DNA of 64,000 nt from Rhizobium sp. CSW-27. Lineage in GTDB: Bacteria > Pseudomonadota > Alphaproteobacteria > Rhizobiales > Rhizobiaceae. The stretch lies in contig NZ_JAHHZO010000002.1 of NCBI RefSeq assembly GCF_018760785.1, forward strand, positions 248,001 through 312,000, written 5' to 3'. The stretch's first letter is position 1. Each line of letters opens with the position of its first letter. A program made the translations under genes and the position numbers. This document shows, one piece after another, positions 18,347 through 27,150 of this stretch. Under the pieces are notes generated by a model, which had not been told where the DNA came from, did no database searches, and saw nothing but the letters and a program-made list of their open reading frames with translations.

Positions 18347-19291
18347 ATGCACAAGACAATTCTCGGCCTGGCGCTTGCCCTCGCGGCGATCGCCGGAACG
18401 GCGCAGGCTGCCGATACGAAGACCATCGGCGTCTCCATTCCGGCGGCCGATCATGGCTGGACGGCGGGTGTCGTCTATCATGCCAACCGCGTGGCGCAGC
18501 TTCTGATGAAGGAGCATCCGGGCCTCAAGGTCATCGTCAAGACCTCGCCGGACCCGGCGACCCAGGCAAACGCGCTGCAGGATCTGGAAATCCAGGGCAT
18601 CGACGCCCTCGTCATCCTGCCGACCGATCCGGATCCGCTGGTCAATGCCATCAAGGAGGTGAAGGGCAAGGGCACGTTCGTCTCGATCGTCGACCGCGCG
18701 CCGTCTTCCAACGACAATTCCGTGCGCGATCTCTATGTCGCGGGCAACAATCCGGCGCTGGGCGAAGTGGCCGGCGAATACATCAAGGCGAATTCGCCGG
18801 AGGCGCAGGTCGTGGTCATCCGCGGTCTGCCGATCCCGATCGACCAGCAGCGCCAGGACGGCTTCGACAAGGCGATTGCCGGTTCCAAGGTCAAGGTCCT
18901 CGACCGCCAGTTCGGCAACTGGAACCGCGACGATGCCTTCAAGGTGATGCAGGACTTCCTGACCAAATATCCGAAGATCGACGTGGTCTGGTGTCAGGAT
19001 GACGACATGGCGGTCGGCGTCCTGCAGGCCATCGAGCAGGCCAAGCGCACCGACATCAAATATGTCATCGGCGGCGCCGGCTCGAAGGACATGATCAAGA
19101 AGGTGATGGACGGCGACAAGATGATCCCGGTCGACGTGCTCTATCCGCCGTCGATGGTCGGTACCGCCATGCAACTGACGGCAGCCGCCATCTACGACCA
19201 GATCCCGGTCCACGGCACCTACACGCTGGATGCGACGCTCGTGACGAAGGACAACGCCAAGAACTACTATTTCCCGGATTCGCCCTTCTGA
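18347..19291 (+). CDS. Periplasmic sugar-binding protein of the ABC importer
   Basis: 314 aa with a Sec signal peptide (MHKTILGLALALAAIAGTAQA, cleavage after AQA near residue 21 or 22). It has the Peripla_BP_4 fold of ribose/xylose binders: IGVSIPAADHGWTAGVVYHA, then GIDALVILPTDPDPL. RBS GGGAGGAAGAAC. It is the third gene of the importer. The ligand cannot be read off; the downstream epimerase, dehydrogenase and GH1 genes suggest a glycoside or its sugar rather than free ribose. Confidence 0.92.
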   Translation: MHKTILGLALALAAIAGTAQAADTKTIGVSIPAADHGWTAGVVYHANRVAQLLMKEHPGLKVIVKTSPDPATQANALQDLEIQGIDALVILPTDPDPLVNAIKEVKGKGTFVSIVDRAPSSNDNSVRDLYVAGNNPALGEVAGEYIKANSPEAQVVVIRGLPIPIDQQRQDGFDKAIAGSKVKVLDRQFGNWNRDDAFKVMQDFLTKYPKIDVVWCQDDDMAVGVLQAIEQAKRTDIKYVIGGAGSKDMIKKVMDGDKMIPVDVLYPPSMVGTAMQLTAAAIYDQIPVHGTYTLDATLVTKDNAKNYYFPDSPF

Positions 19292-19439
19292 TTTTCCGCT
19301 CTACCTCAGGCAGGAGGTCTCGCCCGCACCACGCCGGGCGGGACCGCTGCGAAGCCGTTTTTCTCCTGCGCCGATCCCAAGCGGCGCAATGACACACCAA
19401 TGTGCAGTTGTTTCCCGACACAAAGTCGGGTAGCCGTTA

Positions 19440-19453
19440 CTGCAACGTTACAG
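19440..19453. promoter_or_regulatory. LacI-type operator CTGCAACGTTACAG
   Basis: 14-bp near-perfect palindrome (one mismatched pair) centred on CG, 24-37 bp before the epimerase start. It matches the perfect copy at 21948-21961 in 13 of 14 positions and differs from the TGTAAA-type operators at 15589-15625, so a different LacI protein is implied. Confidence 0.75.
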
Positions 19454-19476
19454 GAATTCTCAGGGAGGAGATATTC

Positions 19477-20529
19477 ATGAAGACGATCAAGGGTCCCGCC
19501 ATCTTCCTCGGCCAGTTCGCCGGCGATGCCGCGCCGTTCAATTCCTGGGACGGGATCACCCGATGGGCGGCGGACAAGGGCTATATCGGCGTGCAGGTGC
19601 CGACCTGGGCCGGCCAGCTGTTCGATCTGAAGAAGGCTTCCGAATCCAAGGATTACTGCGACGAGTTCGCCGGCGTCGCGCGCGAAAACGGCATCGCGAT
19701 CACCGAGCTCTCCACCCATCTGCAGGGCCAGCTGGTGGCGGTGCATCCGGCCTATGACGAAGCCTTCGACGGCTTTGCTGCTCCCGAAGTGCGTGGCAAT
19801 CCGAAGGCACGGCAGGCTTGGGCCGTCGAGCAGGTGAAGATGGCGCTGAAAGCCTCGCGCCATCTCGGCATTGCGGCGCACGCCACCTTCTCCGGCGCAC
19901 TCGCATGGCCCTACATCTATCCCTGGCCGCAGCGTCCGGCGGGTCTTGTCGAAACCGCCTTCGATGAACTGGCAAAGCGCTGGCAGCCGATCCTCGATTT
20001 CGCAGACGAGCAGGGCGTGGACGTGTGCTACGAGATCCATCCCGGTGAGGACCTGCATGACGGCGTGACCTTCGAGATGTTTTTGGAGCGGGTTAAGAAC
20101 CACCCGCGCGCCAACATGCTCTACGATCCTTCGCACTACGTGCTGCAGTGCCTGGATTATCTGGACAACATCGACATCTACAAGGACCGCATCAAGATGT
20201 TCCACGTCAAGGATGCGGAGTTCAATCCGACCGGGCGGCAGGGCGTCTATGGCGGTTATCAGGGCTGGGTCAACCGTGCCGGCCGCTTCCGTTCCCTGGG
20301 CGACGGCCAGGTGGATTTCGGCGCCGTCTTCTCCAAGCTGACGGCCAATGATTTCGATGGCTGGGCCGTGGTTGAATGGGAATGCGCGCTGAAGAATTCC
20401 GAGGATGGTGCCGCCGAAGGCGCCGAATTCGTCAAGGCGCACATCATCCGGGTTACCGATAAGGCGTTCGACGATTTCGCCGCCGGCGGCACGGACGAGG
20501 CTGCAAACCGGCGGATGCTGGGGCTGTAA
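19477..20529 (+). CDS. TIM-barrel sugar isomerase/epimerase (AP-endonuclease-2 superfamily)
   Basis: 350 aa, start after GGGAGGAG. It has the xylose-isomerase-like TIM barrel fold with a full set of likely metal ligands: Glu186 and His188 in CYEIHPGED, Asp217 and His220 in YDPSHY, His243 in FHVKDAE and Glu300 in VVEWE. Relatives include epimerases and 3-keto-glycoside lyases that act with Gfo/Idh dehydrogenases, and such a dehydrogenase is the next gene. The exact reaction is an inference from that pairing. A LacI-type operator lies just upstream, so the gene can be transcribed separately from the ABC genes. Confidence 0.85.
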   Translation: MKTIKGPAIFLGQFAGDAAPFNSWDGITRWAADKGYIGVQVPTWAGQLFDLKKASESKDYCDEFAGVARENGIAITELSTHLQGQLVAVHPAYDEAFDGFAAPEVRGNPKARQAWAVEQVKMALKASRHLGIAAHATFSGALAWPYIYPWPQRPAGLVETAFDELAKRWQPILDFADEQGVDVCYEIHPGEDLHDGVTFEMFLERVKNHPRANMLYDPSHYVLQCLDYLDNIDIYKDRIKMFHVKDAEFNPTGRQGVYGGYQGWVNRAGRFRSLGDGQVDFGAVFSKLTANDFDGWAVVEWECALKNSEDGAAEGAEFVKAHIIRVTDKAFDDFAAGGTDEAANRRMLGL

Positions 20530-20534
20530 CGAAT

Positions 20535-20668
20535 ACGAAGACCCCGCCCCACCCCCCTCCCCGCAAGGGGGAGGGGCTTAACCCGGTCGCTGCCAGTGCG
20601 ATTGCCAGAGACGGTGCCGCCTGATCTCTCCCCCCTTGTGGGGGAGATGGCGGCAGCCAGAGGGGGAA
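20535..20668. repeat. RIME-like palindromic repeat
   Basis: Between the epimerase and dehydrogenase genes. One hairpin is CCCCCTCCCCGCAAGGGGGAGGGG; a second block, CTCTCC...TTGTGGGGGAGATGG with CGGCAGCCAGAGGGGGA (20625-20667), recurs almost identically at 46282-46323 and in reverse at 46105-46143. Dispersed and intergenic, it is an element family and not part of either gene. Confidence 0.8.
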
Positions 20669-20700
20669 TTTGCGCACATATATCGAGGAGGAGACATTTC

Positions 20701-21888
20701 ATGACCATCGAAGCCAGCAAATCGGAACTGCGCGCGGCGAAAATCCGCCTCGGCATGGTGGGCGGCGGGCAGGGCGCCTTTATCGGCGCCGTCCACCGCA
20801 TGGCGGCCCGGCTGGATGATCATTACGATCTCGTGGCGGGGGCCCTGTCATCGACGCCGGAAAAGGCGCACGCCTCGGCGCGGGATCTCGGGCTCGACCT
20901 CTCCCGCTCCTATGGCTCCTTTGCGGAGATGGCGGAAAAGGAAGCGGCCCGGCCGGACGGCATCGAAGCCGTCTCCATCGTCACGCCGAACCATGTGCAT
21001 TACGCTGCGGCAAAAGCCTTTCTGGAACGCGGAATCCACGTGATCTGCGACAAGCCGCTCACCTCCAATCTGGAGGATGCGAAGAAGCTGAAAGAGGTGG
21101 CGGACAAGGCCAACGCCCTGTTCATTCTCACCCACAATTACACCGGTTATCCGATGGTGCGTCACGCCCGCGAACTGGTGCAGGCAGGCGAACTGGGTGA
21201 TATCCGGCTGGTGCAGATGGAATATCCGCAGGACTGGCTGGCCGAACCGGTGGAGCAGACCGGTGCCAAGCAGGCGGTGTGGCGCACGGACCCGGCGCAA
21301 TCCGGCGTTGGCGGCTCGACGGGCGACATCGGCACGCATGCCTATAATCTCGGCTCGTTTATCTCGGGCCTCGAACTTGATGAACTGGCCGCCGACGTCC
21401 ACACCTTTGTCGAAGGCCGTCGGCTGGATGACAATGCGCATGTGATGCTGCGCTTCAAGGCCAAGGATGGCGCAATGCCTGCGAAGGGTCTCCTCTGGTG
21501 CAGCCAGGTGGCGACCGGCAACGAGAACGGCCTGAAGGTGCGCATCTACGGGACCCGCGCCGGCATTGAGTGGACGCAGGCCGATCCGAACTATCTCTGG
21601 TTCACAAAGCTCGGCGAACCGAAGCAGTTGATCACCCGCGCCGGTGCCGGGGCAGGGGCGGCCGCAGCCCGTGTCACCCGCATTCCGAGCGGCCATCCGG
21701 AAGGTTATCTCGAAGCCTTTGCCACCATCTATTCGGAGGCCGCCGCCGCCATTCTGGCCCGGCGAAACGGCACGCCGCTCGATCCGGTCGTCACCTATCC
21801 GACGGTCGATGACGGGGTGAAGGGCGTTGCCTTCGTCACGGCCTGCATCGAAAGCGGCCGGCAGAACGGCGCCTGGGTGAAGGTCTAG
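20701..21888 (+). CDS. Gfo/Idh/MocA-family NAD(P)-dependent sugar dehydrogenase
   Basis: 395 aa from ATG 20701 (GAGGAGGAGAC upstream). The Rossmann start is GMVGGGQGAFIG, the family EKP-type motif is CDKPL and the catalytic Asp-x3-His is in GDIGTHAYNL. The C-terminal substrate domain is typical. Members oxidise or reduce secondary hydroxyls of sugars, glycosides and inositols. Its position after a metal-dependent TIM-barrel enzyme and before a GH1 glucosidase fits glycoside C3 oxidation, but that is inference; inositol-type activity is the main alternative. Confidence 0.9.
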   Translation: MTIEASKSELRAAKIRLGMVGGGQGAFIGAVHRMAARLDDHYDLVAGALSSTPEKAHASARDLGLDLSRSYGSFAEMAEKEAARPDGIEAVSIVTPNHVHYAAAKAFLERGIHVICDKPLTSNLEDAKKLKEVADKANALFILTHNYTGYPMVRHARELVQAGELGDIRLVQMEYPQDWLAEPVEQTGAKQAVWRTDPAQSGVGGSTGDIGTHAYNLGSFISGLELDELAADVHTFVEGRRLDDNAHVMLRFKAKDGAMPAKGLLWCSQVATGNENGLKVRIYGTRAGIEWTQADPNYLWFTKLGEPKQLITRAGAGAGAAAARVTRIPSGHPEGYLEAFATIYSEAAAAILARRNGTPLDPVVTYPTVDDGVKGVAFVTACIESGRQNGAWVKV

Positions 21889-21947
21889 GACGCGCGCAGA
21901 CGGCGCGGCCCGCTTGCCTGACGCAAGGCGGGCCGCATGTTCCCTCA

Positions 21948-21961
21948 CTGCAACGTTGCAG
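21948..21961. promoter_or_regulatory. LacI-type operator, perfect palindrome CTGCAACGTTGCAG
   Basis: 14-bp perfect palindrome 111-124 bp before the GH1 start. A near copy sits before the epimerase gene (19440), tying the two genes to one regulator. Confidence 0.78.
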
Positions 21962-22071
21962 CTTTTCTGGCGACACCGTCTTTCCGGCAGCCGGCGATTG
22001 TTCTAAATCCTGCATGGAATTTTTGCGGGCGCCGGGGGGCGTCATCCATCCATTGATTGAAGGGACGCCAG

Positions 22072-23445
22072 ATGATCGATCCGAAGACCCTTGCCGAGCG
22101 CTTTCCGGGCGATTTCCTGTTCGGCGTCGCCACCGCCGCCTTCCAGATCGAGGGTGCCTCGAAAGCCGATGGCCGCAAGCCGTCGATCTGGGACGCATTT
22201 TCCAACATGCCGGGCCGCGTCTTCGGCCGGCATAATGGCGATGTCGCCTGCGATCACTACAACCGGCTGGAGGAGGATCTTGATCTCATCAAGGAGATGG
22301 GCGTCGAGGGCTACCGTTTCTCCATAGCCTGGCCGCGCATCATTCCGGAGGGCGTCGGGCGCATCAACGAGCCGGGGCTCGATTTCTACGACCGCCTGGT
22401 CGACGGCTGCAAGGCGCGCGGCATCAAGACCTTTGCCACGCTTTACCACTGGGATCTGCCGCTCTCGCTGATGGGAGACGGCGGCTGGACGGCGCGTTCC
22501 ACCGCCTATGCCTTCCAGCGCTATGCGAAAGTGGTGATGGCGCGTCTCGGCGATCGGCTCGATGCGGTCGCGACCTTCAACGAGCCCTGGTGCTCGGTCT
22601 GGCTCTCGCATCTCTACGGCGTGCATGCGCCGGGCGAGCGCAACATGCAGGCGGCTCTGCACGCCATGCACCATACCAACCTCGCGCACGGGCTGGCGGT
22701 CGAGGCGATACGCCACGTGGCCCCCACGGTGCCGGTCGGGCTGGTGCTGAACGCCCATGCCGTCGTGGCGGGCTCCGACAGCGCCGAAGACAAGGCGGCG
22801 GCGCAACGCGCCTTCGATTTCCACAACGGTGCCTTCTTCGATCCCGTCTTCAAGGGCCAGTATCCGCAAAGCCTGCTGTCGGCGCTGGGCGAGCAGATGC
22901 CGGCGGTGGAAGAGGGCGACCTTGCCATCATCAGCCAGAAGCTCGACTGGTGGGGCCTCAACTACTATACGCCGATGCGCGTTGCAGACGATCCGGCCGA
23001 AGGTGCGGAATTCCCGGCAACGGTACCCGCTCCCTTCGTCAATCCGGAAAAGACCGATATCGGCTGGGAGATCTATCCCTCGGCCATGGGCGATCTGGTT
23101 GCCGATCTCTACCGGCGCTATGACCTGCCGCCGATGTACATCACCGAAAACGGCGCCTGCTACAACATGGACCTGGTGGATGGCGCCGTCGATGATCAGC
23201 CGCGCCTCGATTACTATGCAGAGCACCTGGCGGTGGCCGCTGATCTGATCCGCGACGGCTATCCGCTGAAGGGTTATTTCGCCTGGAGCCTGATGGACAA
23301 TTTCGAGTGGGCGGAAGGCTATCGCATGCGCTTCGGCCTCGTGCATGTGGATTACGATACCCAGCAGCGCACCATCAAGAAGAGCGGCCAGTGGTATCGC
23401 GACCTTGCGCTTCAGTTCCCGAGGGGCAACCACAAATCCGCTTGA
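22072..23445 (+). CDS. GH1 beta-glucosidase
   Basis: 457-aa cytoplasmic retaining glycosidase. It opens with FPGDFLFGVATAAFQIEGA. The acid/base Glu171 is in TFNEPW and the nucleophile Glu359 in YITENGACYN; the C-terminal LKGYFAWSLMDNFEWAEGY completes the glucose site. No signal peptide, so it cleaves imported beta-glucosides or cellobiose-like disaccharides (or their 6-phosphates, less likely without a PTS). Start ATG 22072 follows AAGGGACG. Probably under the CTGCAACGTTGCAG operator. Confidence 0.95.
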   Translation: MIDPKTLAERFPGDFLFGVATAAFQIEGASKADGRKPSIWDAFSNMPGRVFGRHNGDVACDHYNRLEEDLDLIKEMGVEGYRFSIAWPRIIPEGVGRINEPGLDFYDRLVDGCKARGIKTFATLYHWDLPLSLMGDGGWTARSTAYAFQRYAKVVMARLGDRLDAVATFNEPWCSVWLSHLYGVHAPGERNMQAALHAMHHTNLAHGLAVEAIRHVAPTVPVGLVLNAHAVVAGSDSAEDKAAAQRAFDFHNGAFFDPVFKGQYPQSLLSALGEQMPAVEEGDLAIISQKLDWWGLNYYTPMRVADDPAEGAEFPATVPAPFVNPEKTDIGWEIYPSAMGDLVADLYRRYDLPPMYITENGACYNMDLVDGAVDDQPRLDYYAEHLAVAADLIRDGYPLKGYFAWSLMDNFEWAEGYRMRFGLVHVDYDTQQRTIKKSGQWYRDLALQFPRGNHKSA

Positions 23446-23518
23446 GCATGATGGCGCGGCATGGAATTTTAGCAAAGCTGCGATAAGTCCGTTGCGAAGG
23501 CTGAAAGGAGCAATCGCG

Positions 23519-24262
23519 ATGGCATGTGCGGGATGTCGGGAAGGACAGGCGTTCGAGATCCCATTCTCGATGGCCTTTCAGCCGATCGTCGACCTCAAGG
23601 AGCGACGGGTCTTTGCGCACGAGGCGCTGGTGCGCGGTCCCTCGGGCGAGGCCGCCGGCAGCATTCTTGCGCGGGTGACCGAGGAGAACCGCTATGCCTT
23701 CGACCAGCAGTGCCGGGTGCGTGCCATCGAGCTTGCCGCTCGCCTGTCCCCGGCCGCCGGTCGCGAGAGCCTTTCGATCAACTTCATGCCCAATGCCGTC
23801 TATGAGCCGCGCGCCTGTATCCGCCTTACGCTGCAGACGGCGGAGAAGGTCGGCTTTCCGGCCGATCGCATCATCTTCGAGTTCACCGAAAGCGAACAGA
23901 TCGATACCGATCATCTGCTCAACATTCTCGGCACCTACCGTTCCATCGGCTTTCGTACCGCCATCGATGATTTCGGCGCCGGCCATGCCGGGCTCAATCT
24001 TCTGGCCCGCTTCCAGCCGGATATCGTCAAGCTCGACATGGACCTGATCCGCGAGATCGACCGGGACCGCTCCAAGCGTGTCGTCGTGCGCCACACGCTG
24101 GCCATGCTGGAGGAGTTCGGCATTGCGCCGGTCTGCGAAGGGGTTGAAACCCTAGGCGAACTGGCGGTGCTTCGCGATTTCGGCGTGAACCTCGTGCAAG
24201 GCTATGCGCTGGCCCGTCCGGCCTTCGAAGCCTTTGCGGATCCCGCCTTTCCTGCCGCTTGA
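23519..24262 (+). CDS. Stand-alone EAL domain cyclic-di-GMP phosphodiesterase
   Basis: 247 aa, start ATG 23519 after AAAGGAG. Nearly the whole protein is one EAL domain. Active-site residues look complete: EAL at 35-37 followed by VR, Asn in SINF, Glu in FEFTES, DDFGAG at 150-155, KLD and EGVE, ending with QGYALARP. No GGDEF, sensor or membrane segment is present. The short N-terminal tail has a Cys-x2-Cys (residues 3-6, ACAGC), a possible redox or metal site. It probably hydrolyses c-di-GMP to pGpG. Confidence 0.9.
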   Translation: MACAGCREGQAFEIPFSMAFQPIVDLKERRVFAHEALVRGPSGEAAGSILARVTEENRYAFDQQCRVRAIELAARLSPAAGRESLSINFMPNAVYEPRACIRLTLQTAEKVGFPADRIIFEFTESEQIDTDHLLNILGTYRSIGFRTAIDDFGAGHAGLNLLARFQPDIVKLDMDLIREIDRDRSKRVVVRHTLAMLEEFGIAPVCEGVETLGELAVLRDFGVNLVQGYALARPAFEAFADPAFPAA

Positions 24263-24420
24263 GCGGCGGGCCGTGGCGCTCCTTCTGTCGGCGGTTACCT
24301 TTCGGTGCCCTCTTGTGCCCGCATGGAAGCTCTTTATCTAGACATGGCCAACCGGGGCCTGGCGTCCTCACCCTCCCATCGAGGGCGCGCCCTCACGTCA
24401 AGTCGGAAAGTGAAGAGATC

Positions 24421-25053
24421 ATGCTTCTCGAAAAGCTCAACTGGCGCTACGCCACCAAGAAGATGGATCCGTCGAAGACGGTGTCCGAAGACAAGGTCGA
24501 ACGCATCGTCGAGGCCGCCCGTCTGGCGCCTACCTCCAGCGGCTTGCAGCCCTTCGAAGTCATCGTCGTGACCAACGATGACGTGCGGGCGAAGATCCGC
24601 GAGGTCGCCTGGAACCAGGCACAGATCACCGAGGGGTCGCATCTGTTGGTCTTCGCCGCCTGGGACAACTACACGGTCGAGCGCATCAACACGATGTTCG
24701 ACCTTGTCAACAAGGAGCGCAATTTCACCAGCGAGGGCTGGGAAAACTACCGCCAGATGCTGCTCAACACCTATCCGCCCCGCGACGCCGAGGTGAATTT
24801 CGAGCATGCCGCCCGCCAGGCCTACATCGCTTTCGGCATGTCGATTGCCCAGGCGGCCTTCGAAGGCGTCGATGCGACCCCGATGGAAGGTTTCGAGCCG
24901 GCCAAGGTGGACGAGATCCTCGGTCTTCGCGCCCGCGGCCTGCGTTCCGTCACGCTGCTGCCGCTCGGCTATCGCCAGCCGGACGGCGACTGGCTGGTGA
25001 ACCTGAAGAAGGTCCGCCGCGCGCAGGAAGACTTCGTCTCCACCGTCCGCTAA
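24421..25053 (+). CDS. NAD(P)H-dependent nitroreductase-family oxidoreductase
   Basis: 210 aa, flavin-binding NfsB/YfkO-like fold. It starts LNWRYATKKMDPSK and continues with ARLAPTSSGLQPFEVIVV, which is the FMN-binding N-terminal pattern of this family. The C-terminal LPLGYRQPDGDW is also typical. It likely reduces quinones or nitro compounds with NAD(P)H via a ping-pong mechanism; physiological substrate unknown. It is a single gene with its own downstream hairpin. Confidence 0.9.
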   Translation: MLLEKLNWRYATKKMDPSKTVSEDKVERIVEAARLAPTSSGLQPFEVIVVTNDDVRAKIREVAWNQAQITEGSHLLVFAAWDNYTVERINTMFDLVNKERNFTSEGWENYRQMLLNTYPPRDAEVNFEHAARQAYIAFGMSIAQAAFEGVDATPMEGFEPAKVDEILGLRARGLRSVTLLPLGYRQPDGDWLVNLKKVRRAQEDFVSTVR

Positions 25054-25327
25054 GTCGCTGCGGTGCTGCGTCGCAGGCGATGCAGCACCGTCCCGCAAGG
25101 TTTTTCCAGTAATTTTGCATATCTGGAATTTTGTTTCTCGGATTCCCGTTGCGGCGGTGCGATAAGCAGAGCGTCATCAACGTGCGGGCAGGCTCATGTC
25201 CCGCCCGTGAAAAGAGGGAAGTGTCAGGGATGTTGAAACGGCGTCTGATGCGTCGAATGTGTCGCTCGATCTGAACCGAGCCACGCCCTGATCTTGCCGC
25301 GTCGCGGCACCACCAACGAGTTTTCCC
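25054..25327. other. Intergenic gap before metN: terminator plus possible leader
   Basis: 274 nt with no convincing gene. It begins with the nitroreductase hairpin (25061-25090) and T-rich stretch. It also has a short GCGGG/CCCGC hairpin near 25184-25205. No clear SAM-II consensus and no good ribosome site before the metN start are visible. Confidence 0.5.
25061..25090 (+). terminator. Terminator after the nitroreductase gene
   Basis: Hairpin with 9-bp arms CGGTGCTGC / GCAGCACCG and a 12-nt loop, followed about 10 nt later by TTTTT. Confidence 0.6.
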
Positions 25328-26449
25328 ATGCTGTCCATTCCCGACACCCCGTCGCAGGCCGGCGACGCCGTGCCAGACGTGTCTTCCATACCGTCCGCGC
25401 CTCCGGCCATGGTCGCCTTCGAGCGCGTGACGAAACGTTTTGCCGATCGCGGTGGTGAGGGCGCGTTCACCGCCCTTGCCGGCATTGACTACACCGTGCC
25501 GAAAGGCGCCATCACCGGCATCATCGGTCGTTCGGGGGCGGGCAAATCCACGCTGATCCGTCTCGTCAACGGGCTCGAACGGCCGACCTCCGGCAAGGTT
25601 CTGGTGGATGGTGTCGATGTCGGCGCGCTGCCGGAGCGCGGCCTTCGCGATCTGCGCCGCCAGGTGGGCATGATCTTCCAGCACTTCAACCTTCTTGCGT
25701 CGCGCACCGTGTTCGACAATGTGGCGCTGCCGCTGGAAATTGCCGGCGTTCCGGCCAAGGTAATCCGCGCCCGCGTCGCCCCGTTGCTCGACCTCGTCGG
25801 TCTTGCCGACAAGGCAAGCCGCTATCCGGCCGAACTTTCCGGCGGGCAGAAGCAGCGCGTCGGCATTGCGCGTGCGCTTGCCACTGAACCGAAACTGCTG
25901 CTGTCGGACGAGGCCACCTCGGCGCTCGACCCGGAAACCACGCAGTCGATCCTCGATCTCATCCGTCGCATCAACCGCGAACTCGACCTGACCGTCCTGC
26001 TCATCACGCACGAAATGGAAGTGGTGAAGGCGATCGCGTCGGAGGTGGCGGTGATCGACAAGGGCCTGATCGTGGAGGCCGGCCGCACCTTCGACGTCTT
26101 CACCCGTCCGCGCCATGACACGACGCGGGCGCTGCTGTCCGGCCTGCTCGGAACGAAGCTGCCCGAGGCCATTGCCCGCCGCCTGAGGCCGGAGCCCGTG
26201 CCGGGCGGACGCATCTACACACGGCTCACCTTCTTCGGCGCCACCGCCGAGCAGCCGCTGATCGCGCGCCTGATGAGCGAACTCGGCGCTGAGGTGAACA
26301 TCATCACCGGCACCATCGACGAGATTGCCGGCGAACCTTACGGCTCGCTGGTGGTGTCCTATCCCGCCGACCCGGCGATCATTGCCCGCGCCGACGCCTT
26401 CTATGGCGAGACCGGCCTTTTCACGGAGGTGCTTGGCCATGGCGCCTGA
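25328..26449 (+). CDS. metN: Methionine ABC importer ATPase
   Basis: 373 aa. ABC domain with Walker [10 protein letters not shown], signature [15 protein letters not shown], Walker [14 protein letters not shown] and switch His in LITHEM. The C-terminal NIL regulatory domain (~290-373) binds methionine and inhibits transport in characterised MetN. The first 27 residues are Pro/Ser-rich and lack a good RBS, so the start could instead be ATG 25409 ([11 protein letters not shown]). It overlaps metI by 11 nt. Confidence 0.95.
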   Translation: MLSIPDTPSQAGDAVPDVSSIPSAPPAMVAFERVTKRFADRGGEGAFTALAGIDYTVPKGAITGIIGRSGAGKSTLIRLVNGLERPTSGKVLVDGVDVGALPERGLRDLRRQVGMIFQHFNLLASRTVFDNVALPLEIAGVPAKVIRARVAPLLDLVGLADKASRYPAELSGGQKQRVGIARALATEPKLLLSDEATSALDPETTQSILDLIRRINRELDLTVLLITHEMEVVKAIASEVAVIDKGLIVEAGRTFDVFTRPRHDTTRALLSGLLGTKLPEAIARRLRPEPVPGGRIYTRLTFFGATAEQPLIARLMSELGAEVNIITGTIDEIAGEPYGSLVVSYPADPAIIARADAFYGETGLFTEVLGHGA

Positions 26450-27107
26450 TATGCTGCTTGCCCTTCTGTGGAAGGCACTCGTCCAGACGGTTCAGATGGT
26501 GGCGGTTGCCGGCTTCATCGGCACGCTGATCGGCCTTCCCATCGGCGTCTTCCTGGCGACCAGCGGCCGTGGCGAGCTTTTTGCCGCGCCGCTCGTCAAT
26601 CGCATCGTCGGTCTCGTCGTCAATGCCACGCGCTCGACGCCCTTCATCATTCTGGTGGTGGCCATCATTCCCTTCACGCGGCTGATCGCCGGCACCTCGA
26701 TCGGCACGAATGCCGCCATCGTGCCGCTGACGATCGCGACCATCCCCTTCGTCGCGCGCCTCATCGAGGCGGCCATCCGCGAGGTGGATGGCGGGCTGAT
26801 CGAGGCGGCCCGCGCCATGGGTGCCAGCCGCTGGCAGATCGTTACCAAGGTGCTCGTCGCCGAAGCCAGACCCGGCATCACGCTTGCCCTCACGCTCACC
26901 CTCGTCAGCCTGATCGGCTACTCGGCCATGGTCGGTGCCGTCGGCGGCGGCGGGCTCGGCGATCTCGGCATCCGCTACGGCTACCAGCGCTTCATGCCGG
27001 ACGTGATGCTGGCCGTCGTCGTCGTGCTGATCCTTCTGGTGCAGGCGGTGCAGAGCGCCGGCGATGCACTTGCCCGGCGGTTCGACAAGCGCGGCCGTAA
27101 AAACTGA
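26439..27107 (+). CDS. metI: Methionine ABC importer permease
   Basis: 222 aa, five hydrophobic segments. The BPD_transp motif region [25 protein letters not shown] docks with MetN. GGAGGT lies 9 nt before ATG 26439, and translation is probably coupled to metN by the overlap. An ATG at 26451 is possible. Confidence 0.95.
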   Translation: MAPDMLLALLWKALVQTVQMVAVAGFIGTLIGLPIGVFLATSGRGELFAAPLVNRIVGLVVNATRSTPFIILVVAIIPFTRLIAGTSIGTNAAIVPLTIATIPFVARLIEAAIREVDGGLIEAARAMGASRWQIVTKVLVAEARPGITLALTLTLVSLIGYSAMVGAVGGGGLGDLGIRYGYQRFMPDVMLAVVVVLILLVQAVQSAGDALARRFDKRGRKN

Positions 27108-27150
27108 CCCACTCCCTGTCATCATCATCAATCGCCTAGGAGAAACATCC

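Noticed and set aside
16463..19213. A 916-codon open frame on the minus strand across the ABC genes
   Set aside because: It is the antisense shadow of three well-supported genes in GC-rich DNA: His/Asp/Arg-rich, no domain, no RBS.
25092..25327. SAM-II riboswitch before metNIQ
   Set aside because: The consensus pseudoknot segments are not visible; only a short hairpin is.
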